A DNA stretch of 64,000 nucleotides, taken from Cuneatibacter sp. NSJ-177. GTDB lineage: Bacteria > Bacillota > Clostridia > Lachnospirales > Lachnospiraceae. The position numbers were made by a program, and so were the translations under genes. The notes beneath the pieces were generated by a model. It was not told the origin of the DNA, ran no database searches, and saw only the letters and a list, made by a program, of their open reading frames with translations. The stretch is taken from the NCBI RefSeq assembly GCF_022867805.1, contig NZ_JALIFO010000013.1:62001-126000 (forward strand), in the 5' to 3' direction. This document shows positions 21,281-30,537 of this stretch, one piece after another. How positions within the stretch are numbered: position 1 is the stretch's first letter; the number at the start of each line of letters is the position of its first letter.

Positions 21281-22122
21281 CGGTTGACCGCCTCGCAGGC
21301 ATAAACCTCGTAGTCGTTCTTTAATTCCTCAAACGCCCGGTCGCGCATCGGGGCATCCTTAAAGATGCCGTAGACACAGGATCCGGACCCGGTCATCAGG
21401 CTGGCCGAAGCGCCGTACTCCACCAGCAGGGCTTTCAGCTCCTGCAGGCGGTCCTTGTCCGGGACAGCCTCCTCAAACACATTGTAAAGATTCTCACAGA
21501 TCTCCGAAAGATTCCCGGTCTCCAGCCCCCGCTTCACCTGTTCGGTCAGATATTCCTGGGACAGGCCCGGCGTCTCGTCCAACTTCTGGTACATGGCGGC
21601 CGTGCTGAAAGGCTCCTTTGGCTGCAATAAAAGCAAGGGGTATTCCATCTCCGTGTCAATCAGCGATAATTGATCTCCGATCCCGGTCCCCACCGCGGCG
21701 CGGGACAGCATACAGGCCGGTACGTCGGCGCCCAGGCCTTTGCCCAGCTCCATCATTTCTTTCCGGCCCAACTGCAAACCGAACATCTGATTGACGGCCC
21801 GGATCAAGGCCGCCACATCAGCGCTCCCGCCGCCCAGGCCGGACCCGTAAGGAATTTTCTTTTCCAGATGAACCCGCAGACCGCCGATGCCCGGATAATG
21901 CTCCAAAAGCCGCTCGTAGGTACGGTACACCAGGTTATCCTCATTCTCCAGTTCCTTCACGGTGCAGGTGAATTCCAGGCCCGGCTCGGCCTTTTTCTCC
22001 ACCGTCAGAATATCGCTTAAGGAAATCGGCTGAAAGATCAGTTCCAGATCGTGATAGCCGTCCTCCCGGCGCCCCAGCACATTCAGGGTCAGATTGATTT
22101 TACCTCTTGCTTCTACTTTCAT
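21277..22122 (-). CDS. ispE: 4-diphosphocytidyl-2-C-methyl-D-erythritol kinase
   Basis: 281 aa from ATG 22122 (AGGAGG 5 bases upstream; a GTG one codon earlier is too close). GHMP kinase: KINLTLNVLGRREDGYHDL at the start, the phosphate-binding PYGSGLGGGSADVAA loop (about 90-104), and MTGSGSCVYGIF near the end. It phosphorylates CDP-methylerythritol at C2 in the MEP pathway. It lies 9 bases after ispF and overlaps the HAD gene, so it is internal to the operon. Confidence 0.95.
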   Translation of the reverse strand: MKVEARGKINLTLNVLGRREDGYHDLELIFQPISLSDILTVEKKAEPGLEFTCTVKELENEDNLVYRTYERLLEHYPGIGGLRVHLEKKIPYGSGLGGGSADVAALIRAVNQMFGLQLGRKEMMELGKGLGADVPACMLSRAAVGTGIGDQLSLIDTEMEYPLLLLQPKEPFSTAAMYQKLDETPGLSQEYLTEQVKRGLETGNLSEICENLYNVFEEAVPDKDRLQELKALLVEYGASASLMTGSGSCVYGIFKDAPMRDRAFEELKNDYEVYACEAVNR

Positions 22123-22131
22123 CACTGCCTC

Positions 22132-22605
22132 CTATTCTACCGTTAAAATGCAAAACACGCTGACGCCCAGCCCCCGTCCGAAGTCCGTCAGTCCCTCTCC
22201 GGTGGTGGCGGTGATTCCAACCGAGTCTTCACGGATACCCAAAAGCGCGGCCAGCGAAGCGCGCATCTCCTCCGTCCTCGGTCCGATCTTCGGCCGCTTC
22301 CCCTCGATCGTAAGGGAAAGATGGCTGATCCGATGCCCAAGACGTTCCAAATCTTTCAGCGCTTCCGCGAGATACGCCCGGCTGTCCCGGATTCCGGCCC
22401 GGCACATGCAGTCGGCCACTGGTCCCAGGATATTCCGGCAGGTAATGCCGGAAACCGCATTGGTCACAGCATGGAGCACCACGTCCCCGTCGCTGTTGGC
22501 GGAAAAAGGCGGAACTCCCTCAAAGAGGACGCCGCCCAGCAGGCAGCTCCCCGGCGCATTCTCCTCATCAAATCGATGACTGTCCTGCCCGATGGATACT
22601 TTCAT
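22132..22605 (-). CDS. ispF: Divergent 2-C-methyl-D-erythritol 2,4-cyclodiphosphate synthase
   Basis: 157 aa from the third codon of the frame, where GAGGG is well spaced; an ATG two codons upstream overlaps the site. The metal ligands DSH (GQDSHRF) and the histidine in SDGDVVLHAV are kept. But the GD-I-G-FPDTD block is absent (here ISGITCRNILGPVADCMC) and the end reads ATTGEGLTDFGRG instead of ATTTEKLGFTGR. This looks like a distinct Lachnospiraceae form of IspF. It follows aroK with a 38-base overlap and precedes ispE, supporting a MEP role, though its activity is inferred. Confidence 0.8.
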   Translation of the reverse strand: MKVSIGQDSHRFDEENAPGSCLLGGVLFEGVPPFSANSDGDVVLHAVTNAVSGITCRNILGPVADCMCRAGIRDSRAYLAEALKDLERLGHRISHLSLTIEGKRPKIGPRTEEMRASLAALLGIREDSVGITATTGEGLTDFGRGLGVSVFCILTVE

Positions 22606-23098
22606 ACACATCCCTCACCACTTGCTCGACGCTCTTGCCGTCGGTCTCCACCACGACGTCCGCTGCCTCCTGATAGGCATGGGCTCGTTTATTCATCAGC
22701 TGCTCGATATATTCGACATTCATATGGCCATTCAGGATTGGCCTGGTCTTCTCATTTTTCACCCGCTCGAAGGTGGTCTCCGGGCTGGCTTTCAACAGGA
22801 CGATGAAACCGTTTTCCTTCATGGTCCGAATGTTCTGCTCCCGGATGACGATTCCGCCGCCGCAGGAGACGATGGTGTCGCTGCCGTCCGTGATCTCCCG
22901 AAGCATCCGGGACTCCCAATCGCGGAAATACTCTTCGCCGGACTCCTCAAAGATCACCCGGACGCTGCGTCCGTCTCTCGCCACAATCTCATCGTCCAGC
23001 TCCAACACCTGTTTGCCGTATGTTTTTCCGAAAGCCGCCGAGACCGTTGTCTTGCCGCTTCCCATGAATCCTATAAAAAATATATTCTTGTTTGTCAT
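22568..23098 (-). CDS. aroK: Shikimate kinase
   Basis: 176 aa from ATG 23098 (GAGGAG 8 bases upstream; it overlaps the stop of the gene before as ATGA). P-loop GFMGSGKTT (10-18), LDDEI, the shikimate-binding arginine in FRDWES, CGGGIV and the lid arginine in TRPIL are all visible. It makes shikimate 3-phosphate for aromatic amino acid synthesis. The 3' end overlaps ispF by about 38 bases. No other shikimate gene is adjacent; a chorismate mutase is at 35.2 kb. Confidence 0.94.
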   Translation of the reverse strand: MTNKNIFFIGFMGSGKTTVSAAFGKTYGKQVLELDDEIVARDGRSVRVIFEESGEEYFRDWESRMLREITDGSDTIVSCGGGIVIREQNIRTMKENGFIVLLKASPETTFERVKNEKTRPILNGHMNVEYIEQLMNKRAHAYQEAADVVVETDGKSVEQVVRDVYESIHRAGQSSI

Positions 23099-23910
23099 CC
23101 TTGACTCCTCTGATATTCCGATTTCCACCTCCGGACCAGTGCCTGTAAGCCGGCGGCGCGACGGATATTATCCTTTTCCATCAGCGCCTCCGCCTCCGCG
23201 GCCCGGCCGGTAAAGCGGGCTCTTTTTTTCTTTTCTTCCAATTCTGTCTTCCAATTAAACTGAGTTTCCGCCGGGATATGGTCCATCAGCCCTTCCGGTA
23301 TTTTAACCAGCTCATCGAGAAGATGCAGTTCAAACAGCTTCCGAAGCGGCTCCTCATTCTGGAGCAGTTCGTAAGCCCGGATATAGCATTCCGCCGCCTG
23401 GTCAAACGAAAAAATCCCAGCCAGCGCCGAGCCCTTATTAAACCAGACGGTTCCGCGGAACCCCTCGCTTATGAGCTCGTCATTTCGAAGCGTGAATATC
23501 TTGTCATACAGCCGCAGAGCCCCGTAATATTGGCGCAGGGAAAACAGATAGTCAGCCTTCGCCTTCATCTGTTCCGCCGCACTCGACTTGGCCAGGCGGT
23601 CCAGCTGTTCCTTGAAGGCAAACAGTTCCGCGCTGCTGTAATAATGGATATCCTGCAAAATCACCAGGAGCAGTTCCGCCTGGTCCGCTTGCCCCGCCCA
23701 TTTCCGGAGCTTCGTTTCCAGACCAGTCATCCCCAACTCCTGGCCAATAAATCGGAATAACCTCTCATCCAGGAAGTCATCGCCGATGAGCATCAGATTG
23801 TGATAGATAAAATAACTCAGTTCTTCACCGGAATAGAGATGAATTCCCATCTCTTCCACATAATACGGGTTTTTCACCGGTCTGCTGTTGCACAGAATCA
23901 ATCCGCTCAT
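23095..23910 (-). CDS. Helical (TPR-like) protein of the DUF5716/DUF5717 group
   Basis: 271 aa, no membrane segments. Predominantly helical, with TPR-like helical pairs in the middle (DYLFSLRQYYGALRLYDKIF and FNKGSALAGIFSFDQAAECYIRAYELL) and a charged C-terminus (KKKRARFTGRAAEAEALME). AAAGGAGG precedes ATG. It follows the DUF5716 gene by 27 bases and overlaps aroK by four. I know no named family; from context it is a co-factor of the Hsp70-like protein upstream. Confidence 0.65.
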   Translation of the reverse strand: MSGLILCNSRPVKNPYYVEEMGIHLYSGEELSYFIYHNLMLIGDDFLDERLFRFIGQELGMTGLETKLRKWAGQADQAELLLVILQDIHYYSSAELFAFKEQLDRLAKSSAAEQMKAKADYLFSLRQYYGALRLYDKIFTLRNDELISEGFRGTVWFNKGSALAGIFSFDQAAECYIRAYELLQNEEPLRKLFELHLLDELVKIPEGLMDHIPAETQFNWKTELEEKKKRARFTGRAAEAEALMEKDNIRRAAGLQALVRRWKSEYQRSQG

Positions 23911-23937
23911 GGCCGCCTCCTTTCTAAAAATAACTGA

Positions 23938-25203
23938 TTATGAGATAAAGAAGTCTCTGCGTATCACTTTCCCCGTCGCCGGGAACAGCTCTCCAAAGCC
24001 TTTGTCCACCACTCGCACGGTCATGCACCGCTCGTCGGAAAACGAAACGATCACTTCTATTTTCGTCGTCTTATTGGGCCGGGCGGGCAATTCGTCCAGG
24101 GAAATACTGACCTTTTCCACCCTCTGGCTTCCCACCGGCGCCACCGTCAAATCCAGCATCGCCGTGTCGTCCACGATGAATTCCACCGAAGACTTGGCCT
24201 CGTACCAATTACTGCCCGCCGACGCCAGCACCACCTGCTCCTTGCGCCCGCCGTATACCGCGTAGAGGCTGACCGTGGAGCGAATCCGTCCTTCACAGAT
24301 ACAGATATAAGGGTAGGCCGTATCCTCCTGCAAAAGGTCAAAGGCCACATAGGCCGCGCCGTTTGCAAACAGATGCTGTCCGGCAAACACCTTGCGCCGG
24401 TTGCAGGCAACTTTCAGAAATTCCGGCGCCCAGTCGCTGGTCATAAATCCCTTGCCGGTCAAAAAGACCGAGGATATAATCTTCTTTTTAAAGAGCCGGT
24501 CGGCACAGGCGGTCAAAATCGTGTCCGCCAGGTGTTCTCCCGCCGGCGTGTCCAGCACGTCCAGGCTGAAGCTCTCCTCCAGTTTCTCATGTTCCGCCTC
24601 GATGACCTGGGGCTTCCTGCCCCGGATCACCCGCATCTCATAATAATGAAGGCCGTCCTCCGTCAAATCTAAAAGACAGGTCTGGTTCGCCCAGACATCC
24701 TTTTTCTGGCTGATCACATAATAGATAAAACTTTCGGTATGGCTTAACACATGCACCGTGTCCCTCGCCACCTTGCAGGACTCAGCGACCTGAATCAGTT
24801 TATCCAGAAAATGCCCTTCCAGATCCTGTACCGTGAAAACCAGGCTCTCGATCTCTTCCGTACCATATTTCTTCTTCGGAAGTTCCAATATTTTCTCCAG
24901 GTAGATCCGCAGAAGATCCTCCGCCATATAGCGGACTCCCTCGATGGTGGCGTACCCCTCCTTGCGGACCAGCTTCACCAATTTATCCACCATCGTACCG
25001 CCGCCGAACAGGGCCAGCCGGTAGGCTTCCTCGCCGATATACCAGGCATCTTCTCCTTTTTTCTTGCAGATTACCGTCGGTATCAAGCCGGAGGAAGTAT
25101 CGTCCCCCAGAGCCACTGGCTCTGGTTCCATGTCCAGAGGGCGGAAGCAGCTGATTTGACTGTAATCATCACATAAATCAATTCCTAATAACAATCCCTC
25201 CAC
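23938..25203 (-). CDS. DUF5716-like protein, Hsp70/actin-fold ATPase relative
   Basis: 421 aa from GTG 25203 (GGAGGAG 4 bases upstream). The N-terminal part shows an actin/Hsp70-type layout: LLLGIDLCDDYSQI as phosphate-1-like strand-loop, CLLDLTEDGLHYYE as phosphate-2-like, and SVFLTGKGF as adenosine-like motif. The C-terminal half (about 300-421) is beta-rich with a substrate-domain feel (VEKVSISLDELP). I recall this as DUF5716, always next to DUF5717. It lies 84 bases after DUF5717. ATP binding and a chaperone-like role are inferences from fold alone. Confidence 0.7.
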   Translation of the reverse strand: MEGLLLGIDLCDDYSQISCFRPLDMEPEPVALGDDTSSGLIPTVICKKKGEDAWYIGEEAYRLALFGGGTMVDKLVKLVRKEGYATIEGVRYMAEDLLRIYLEKILELPKKKYGTEEIESLVFTVQDLEGHFLDKLIQVAESCKVARDTVHVLSHTESFIYYVISQKKDVWANQTCLLDLTEDGLHYYEMRVIRGRKPQVIEAEHEKLEESFSLDVLDTPAGEHLADTILTACADRLFKKKIISSVFLTGKGFMTSDWAPEFLKVACNRRKVFAGQHLFANGAAYVAFDLLQEDTAYPYICICEGRIRSTVSLYAVYGGRKEQVVLASAGSNWYEAKSSVEFIVDDTAMLDLTVAPVGSQRVEKVSISLDELPARPNKTTKIEVIVSFSDERCMTVRVVDKGFGELFPATGKVIRRDFFIS

Positions 25204-25287
25204 GGGGCTCCTCCCATCTCACTGCAAATCTTGCTGCTTTTCTATTACATCGGAAATTCCTTTTGGATTCCTATGTAATATTCCTTT
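25204..25287 (-). other. Gap with hairpin between DUF5717 and DUF5716 genes
   Basis: ATTACAT and ATGTAAT on the minus strand flank an inner GGAA/TTCC pair. There is no T-run, so it looks like an RNA processing or stabilising hairpin that could set different levels of the two proteins. Confidence 0.35.
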
Positions 25288-28200
25288 TTATATTGTGGTA
25301 AATAACGTATCGATCAGCGCCTCTTTTTCGGCGTAGCCTAACACAGCCTTCTGCCACTCTTCATGCGTCGGATCGGCGCAGCCTTCCACTAAGCGGTTCA
25401 GCTCCTGGAACCGGTTGGCCCCGGCCATCGGCATGTCTGCCTTACGTTTTCCGCGCTCCGCCAACTCTCGGCTTCCGCCGGCCGTCACCCAAATCTCATA
25501 TTCCAAGATATCCCCGGAAAACAGCAAGATAGATTTGACGAATATCCCCTGATAACACTGGGCCATCTCGGCACGCACCATGGGATTTTCCTCCCCGTCG
25601 GGGAGAATGCGGTATAAAATCTCCACCACGGCATCCGGATTTCCCCGGTATTCCAGAATGGTCTTGTCCATCAGCTCATCCGGCAGAGAAAACATCCGGC
25701 CCAGCTTCTTAAAGTACGGGAATACCATTCCCCGGTGGTAGAGACGGGTCACCATCTCCTGGCCAAGAGTCCGGTCTTCGTCGGAAAGCTCCGGCTGGCC
25801 GGAAAAATATTTGGTCATGGCAAGCAGACAGATCACCGGCACGCTGCCGGCTAACAGTTCGCTCTTCACGATATCTCGGATATGGCGGAAAACTTCTTCC
25901 TCCACCTTATCTTCCTTCATGAAATAGCCATAGCACTTCACCACAAAATAGGCGTTGACCAACAGTTTATCCGTCGGTCCCTTTTTCAGGTACATCTGGA
26001 ACACATCGTCCAGATGCCCGCGCTCGCCGGTAAAAAGCTTTTGAGCCAAAAGCCGCTCCGGCAAATCTCCGGTCTCCACCCGCTGGCTCGCCCCGCGGCG
26101 CAGAAGCACCAACATATCCCGGCTGAGTCCATTGTAATAGAGACAAAGATAAGACAGGACCGTGTCATTCGCCTGTCCGCGCTGAAACAGGTAATAGGAA
26201 AGTTCCAGCAAAAATTCTTCGTTCTGATAAGAGGTATTCTGAATGGTCCTGCTGCACAGCTTTAACAGCAGCGGAACCTGAATTTGTTCATAGCCATATG
26301 TCCGGATCAGGCCTAAGGCCTCGGCCAGATACTCCCGGTCAATCAAAACCTCGATCAGGTGAATCCGGTCCTCTCGGCTGACAAAAGGATTTTTCACACA
26401 GGCCAAGAGCTCATCCCCGCTCTCCGTGTCCTTGTGGGAAAAATAGCGGATAATCCCGGCCGTCAGTTTTTTCTGGTACAGCGGGTGGACGCCGGGCACC
26501 TCCAGCTCCTCCTGAAGCAGGGAAGCTCCGTCCTCGTCATTTTCCGCCGTCTCCAAAAGCTCATTGCAGCGGGCCAGTTTTAACATCGGATGATTCGGAT
26601 AGATCGCGCGGCACCGGGCCAATAATTCGCCGCTGTCATCAAAAAGCGGCGTGCAGGTAAAAGGCACCCCGGCATAGCGGCTGCTGTAGGCGTCGGCGAA
26701 CAGCAGACGGCAGCCGTCGGAGTAGACCGGAACATAGGCCGCGCCGTCCCGGACCGGCACCATCTTCTCTTCTTTCAGCTCCCCGTACACCACGACCACA
26801 TGGCGCAGGTTCGGATTGTCCACAGCGATCCGGCAGGTTTTTAGGACGTCCGGCAAAATCCGGGCCATCTTCTCATCCACCATCTCCGGAAACAACTGTT
26901 TCCGGTACATCACAGCCAGAGAGCCGTCCACACTCCCGGCCAACAGCTGCTCCAGCGTAAACTGCTGGATCTGCCGTTCATAGGCTCTGGACATCAGGCT
27001 GTCAGGCTCGAAATTCTCCATCACATTCCGGTAAAGGCGCAGCTTCGAAGGCACGTCCGACGGACTGTTGTAAGAATAGTACAGCAGGACGACCTGGGGC
27101 AGCGGGCCCTCAAAGTCCTCCGGCAACGTATACAAGTAATAGTCATAGAGGCGGGTCAGCCTTACGTCGGCCTCCACGCCCTTGGCAAACCACGGGAAAA
27201 ACTCTTTTTTCCTCTGATTTCCCCGGATCAAAATCGAACAGATCGCATGAAGCAGAGCCTCGGAGGGGTGATTCTCATAAAAAGCCTTCAACACCCGGTA
27301 CAGTTCCGGCCGGAAACCGGTCTCCGAGACGGACAGATCCGCCACATGGGCCGCCGCTTTTTCATTCAGATACTCATGCTTTGCGCCGAACCAAAGGGAT
27401 TGCAGGGCAAACGCATCTAGCCTCCGCAGGACATCAGGGATTTCATTGTAGATCCGGCAGGCCTCCAGATAAAGGTAAGGACTGCGAAGCCCTTTCCGGT
27501 AAAACTCGCGCATCCTTTCTAACGATTCCTCCGGCCGGTTCCGCAGGCTCTCGTCCATGGTCATCTGCAGCATGGTGACGACCGGGGTTCCCTGGCCCCG
27601 CTCCTGATATTTTTCTAAAAGCTTCAGGAGCCGTTCTTTCAACTCCCAGCTGTCGATCAAAAGCATCTGCAGGTAGAGGAAATAGCAGTAGGAATCCACA
27701 TCCTCAATCCGATGCTTCTGGACTTCCGGCTGCAGCTCATTCAAAAGCCGGCCGGCCAGTTCTTTGCGGTCCCGGAACATGGCAAGCTCAATCTGCCAAA
27801 GCTTCCTCTGTGTATCCGGCGCCTTGATCTCGGCCATCGCATCTAAGGCGCTCTGCATCCGGTTTAGCAGCAGCCCTTCCTCGTAATGCCCGGCCCGGCG
27901 GTCCAAATCCGCCTCAATGTAGGCGGCCATATGCCGGCGGAACCGGTTTCTCTTCTCCCGTTCCGCCCCGTCGGACGCCACCTCCACCACAACCGGAAGC
28001 TCGATCTTTCCATAAACCCCGGCAATCGTAATTTTTCCGTAATTCGTTCCGGTATGCAGGGCTTTCGGCAAAATCCGGTAATTCAGTTCGCAGGTATTGC
28101 CGACGAAATCCGCGTCGGTCAGCCCTTCTTTTTCCGTCACGAGAAAATCTGCGTCGCAGCTGATCCGGTAAGCCAAATATCCCCAAGTATTTTTGGTGAT

Positions 28201-28839
28201 GGTCAGCCGGTCGATCAGCTCCTCCCCGGTGCCGGTGTAATGTCTGGCCGTGGAATCCGCAGAAATCCGGACCCCTTCTTTGGCCCCTACGGCCACGAGG
28301 AATTCCTCCAGTGCATTCCTCCTTGAACCGCCCCGGCAGAGGCCGTCATACATGGCTCTGGCCGGCAAGTCCTGCAAAAACGGCAGGCGCGCAAATTCAT
28401 CGGAGTCAAACAGACGCAAAGCCGTATCCGGCTCCGCCTGCACCATCTGGGCAAACTGTTCCACGGTTTTCAGCTGGCCATAGCGGGACGCCGCCGCCAC
28501 CTGTACGGTAAACCGGTAAGGAATCGTGTATTCGCCGCCGTTGCTGACCAGGAAGAAGGCTCCGTTGATGGATTCCCCCTCCTCCAGGTGCCTGGCGTCC
28601 ACATCGTAGGAAATCAGCGCGCTCTCCCCGGTAAAAAACCCGGATTTCAACGCGACTCTGCGGTCGCTGGAATACACCAGACCACGAAAAGCAAGCCGAT
28701 TTTCGCTGTTGATGCGAATATCGCCTTGATGAATCCGGCCATATGCGATGACCTCTTCAATATTCGGCTGTAAGAGTGCCAGACGGGGAACTTCCGTATC
28801 TACGATTCCCCTCGCCAGGCGGCTGATGCCTTCCTTCAA
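25288..28839 (-). CDS. DUF5717-like large helical-repeat protein
   Basis: 1183 aa, starting at TTG 28839 with TAGGTGAG upstream; no ATG fits. The first 300 residues are beta-rich with two repeated modules (GDIRINSENRLAFRGLVYSSDRRV and NTWGYLAYRISCDADFLVTEKEGL), followed by a very long alpha-solenoid of TPR-like helices (for example YLYLEACRIYNEIPDVLRRLDAFAL). No membrane segment or signal peptide. I recall DUF5717 as an uncharacterised Lachnospiraceae family paired with DUF5716. It starts 27 bases after rarA. Plausibly a scaffold or holdase; no function is known to me. Confidence 0.72.
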   Translation of the reverse strand: MKEGISRLARGIVDTEVPRLALLQPNIEEVIAYGRIHQGDIRINSENRLAFRGLVYSSDRRVALKSGFFTGESALISYDVDARHLEEGESINGAFFLVSNGGEYTIPYRFTVQVAAASRYGQLKTVEQFAQMVQAEPDTALRLFDSDEFARLPFLQDLPARAMYDGLCRGGSRRNALEEFLVAVGAKEGVRISADSTARHYTGTGEELIDRLTITKNTWGYLAYRISCDADFLVTEKEGLTDADFVGNTCELNYRILPKALHTGTNYGKITIAGVYGKIELPVVVEVASDGAEREKRNRFRRHMAAYIEADLDRRAGHYEEGLLLNRMQSALDAMAEIKAPDTQRKLWQIELAMFRDRKELAGRLLNELQPEVQKHRIEDVDSYCYFLYLQMLLIDSWELKERLLKLLEKYQERGQGTPVVTMLQMTMDESLRNRPEESLERMREFYRKGLRSPYLYLEACRIYNEIPDVLRRLDAFALQSLWFGAKHEYLNEKAAAHVADLSVSETGFRPELYRVLKAFYENHPSEALLHAICSILIRGNQRKKEFFPWFAKGVEADVRLTRLYDYYLYTLPEDFEGPLPQVVLLYYSYNSPSDVPSKLRLYRNVMENFEPDSLMSRAYERQIQQFTLEQLLAGSVDGSLAVMYRKQLFPEMVDEKMARILPDVLKTCRIAVDNPNLRHVVVVYGELKEEKMVPVRDGAAYVPVYSDGCRLLFADAYSSRYAGVPFTCTPLFDDSGELLARCRAIYPNHPMLKLARCNELLETAENDEDGASLLQEELEVPGVHPLYQKKLTAGIIRYFSHKDTESGDELLACVKNPFVSREDRIHLIEVLIDREYLAEALGLIRTYGYEQIQVPLLLKLCSRTIQNTSYQNEEFLLELSYYLFQRGQANDTVLSYLCLYYNGLSRDMLVLLRRGASQRVETGDLPERLLAQKLFTGERGHLDDVFQMYLKKGPTDKLLVNAYFVVKCYGYFMKEDKVEEEVFRHIRDIVKSELLAGSVPVICLLAMTKYFSGQPELSDEDRTLGQEMVTRLYHRGMVFPYFKKLGRMFSLPDELMDKTILEYRGNPDAVVEILYRILPDGEENPMVRAEMAQCYQGIFVKSILLFSGDILEYEIWVTAGGSRELAERGKRKADMPMAGANRFQELNRLVEGCADPTHEEWQKAVLGYAEKEALIDTLFTTI

Positions 28840-28866
28840 TTCCGCTCACCTACCCGTTTTATATTA

Positions 28867-30186
28867 CTACAGTTTCTGACAGAATTCCATATATTTTTTT
28901 AATTCTTTTTCATACCCATTATCCCCCGGCTCAAAGAATTTCGTGCCGGCCAGCTCATCCGGAAGATACTGCTGCCGCACATAATGGCCAGGATAGTCAT
29001 GGACATACTGGTAGCCCTTGCCGCGCCCCAGCTGAGCCGCGCCGCTGTAATGGGAATCCTGTAAATGCGGCGGGACAGAGCTTACCTGCACGTTTTCCAC
29101 CGCGTTCATGGCTTGATTGATGGCCATGTAGGAGGCGTTGCTTTTGGGGGCCGTAGCCACATAGACCGCCGCCTCGGCCAGCGGAATCCGCCCCTCCGGC
29201 ATACCGACCCTCTCCAGGATCTGGGCGGCGGCCGAAGCCACCACCATTGCATTGGGGTCTGCCATTCCCACATCCTCCGCCGCGCAGATCATGATTCTGC
29301 GGGCGATAAACTTTGGATCCTCGCCGGCATAGATCATCCGCGCCAGATAGTAAACCGAGGCGTCCGGGTCGGATCCCCGCATGCTTTTGATAAAAGCGGA
29401 AATGATATCGTAATGGTTGTCGCCGTCCTTGTCGTACCGGACGTTTCGCTTCTGTATGCACTCCTCCGCCACCGCCGTGGTGATGTGTATCTTTCCATCC
29501 TCGGAGGGCGGCGTCGTTAAAAGCGCCAGCTCCACAGCGTTTAACGCCGAGCGGGCGTCCCCGCCGCAGATATCTGCAAGGAAATGCAGAGCATCCGGAT
29601 CGATCTCACCGTGGTAAGCTCCCATTCCCTTTTTCTCATCATAGACCGCGCGCCGCAGGATCTCCTCGATGTCCTCCACGGCAAGTGGTTTCAGCTCAAA
29701 GATGATGGACCGGGAAATCAGGGCCCGGTTTACCTCAAAATACGGATTCTCGGTGGTGGCTCCGATTAAGACCACCGTGCCGTCCTCGACAAACGGAAGC
29801 AGGTAATCCTGCTGCCCCTTGTTAAAACGGTGGATCTCATCGATGAACAGGATTGTCTTCTGGCCGTACATCGCCAGATCATCCTTTGCCTTGGCAATCA
29901 CCGCCTCCATATCCTTTTTTCCAGCGGAGGTGGCGTTGATCTGCTCGAAGTTGGCTTTCGTCGTATTGGCGATCACTTTCGCCAGGGTGGTCTTTCCGGT
30001 TCCGGGCGGTCCGTAAAAAATCAGGGAGCTCAGCTTGTCCGCGGCAATAGCCCGGTAAAGCAGCTTGTCCTTCCCCAAAATATGTCGCTGGCCGACGACT
30101 TCGTCCAAGGTTGTCGGACGGAGGCGTGATGCCAGCGGCGACTCTTTTTCCTTTTTTGTCTCCCGCATATAGTCAAAAAGGTCCAA
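28867..30186 (-). CDS. rarA: Replication-associated recombination protein RarA (MgsA)
   Basis: 439 aa AAA+ ATPase. Walker A GPPGTGKTT (about 58-66), Walker B LFIDEIHRF (about 113), sensor 1 GATTENP, and the C-terminal tetramerisation region ending in GYEKELKKYMEFC. RarA acts at stalled replication forks and with SSB. It is the first gene of the minus-strand run leading to DUF5717. The upstream 350 bases contain no other gene on this strand. Confidence 0.95.
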   Translation of the reverse strand: MDLFDYMRETKKEKESPLASRLRPTTLDEVVGQRHILGKDKLLYRAIAADKLSSLIFYGPPGTGKTTLAKVIANTTKANFEQINATSAGKKDMEAVIAKAKDDLAMYGQKTILFIDEIHRFNKGQQDYLLPFVEDGTVVLIGATTENPYFEVNRALISRSIIFELKPLAVEDIEEILRRAVYDEKKGMGAYHGEIDPDALHFLADICGGDARSALNAVELALLTTPPSEDGKIHITTAVAEECIQKRNVRYDKDGDNHYDIISAFIKSMRGSDPDASVYYLARMIYAGEDPKFIARRIMICAAEDVGMADPNAMVVASAAAQILERVGMPEGRIPLAEAAVYVATAPKSNASYMAINQAMNAVENVQVSSVPPHLQDSHYSGAAQLGRGKGYQYVHDYPGHYVRQQYLPDELAGTKFFEPGDNGYEKELKKYMEFCQKL

Positions 30187-30537
30187 AACGTGCCTCCTTC
30201 TCCATCAAACCGTTCCTGCGCGCCTTGGCGCGTAAAACGGCGGAATCTGTCAGCCAGGGCCGGCATATTCCCCTGCGCATTTCTGCTGCCCGGCGGAAGG
30301 TTTCTTTCCGGCGGGATGAAATGGTAACTTTTATCTTACCATAGAACGCTTCTCCTTGGCAAGAACAACCGGGAAAATCAGGCCTATGAATTTTTCAATT
30401 TGTCGAACCGTTGAAAGGAGATATCGGTTTGATTTGACTTTTCCCCAGGCAGATAATAGAATCTAAGAAAGGCAGATTGCCTGAGGCCGGTTCCAAGAAA
30501 ACCTTTTCCATTACAACATTCCTTTAGGAGGCATCCC
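30187..30537. other. Divergent intergenic region
   Basis: Lies between rarA (minus) and the nitroreductase gene (plus). The nitroreductase promoter is at 30434-30462; no clear consensus promoter for rarA is seen, and no gene. Confidence 0.5.
30434..30462 (+). promoter_or_regulatory. Promoter for the nitroreductase/two-component operon
   Basis: TTGACT (30434-30439), 17 bases, TAGAAT (30457-30462). Start near 30469, about 70 bases before the ATG. Confidence 0.65.
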
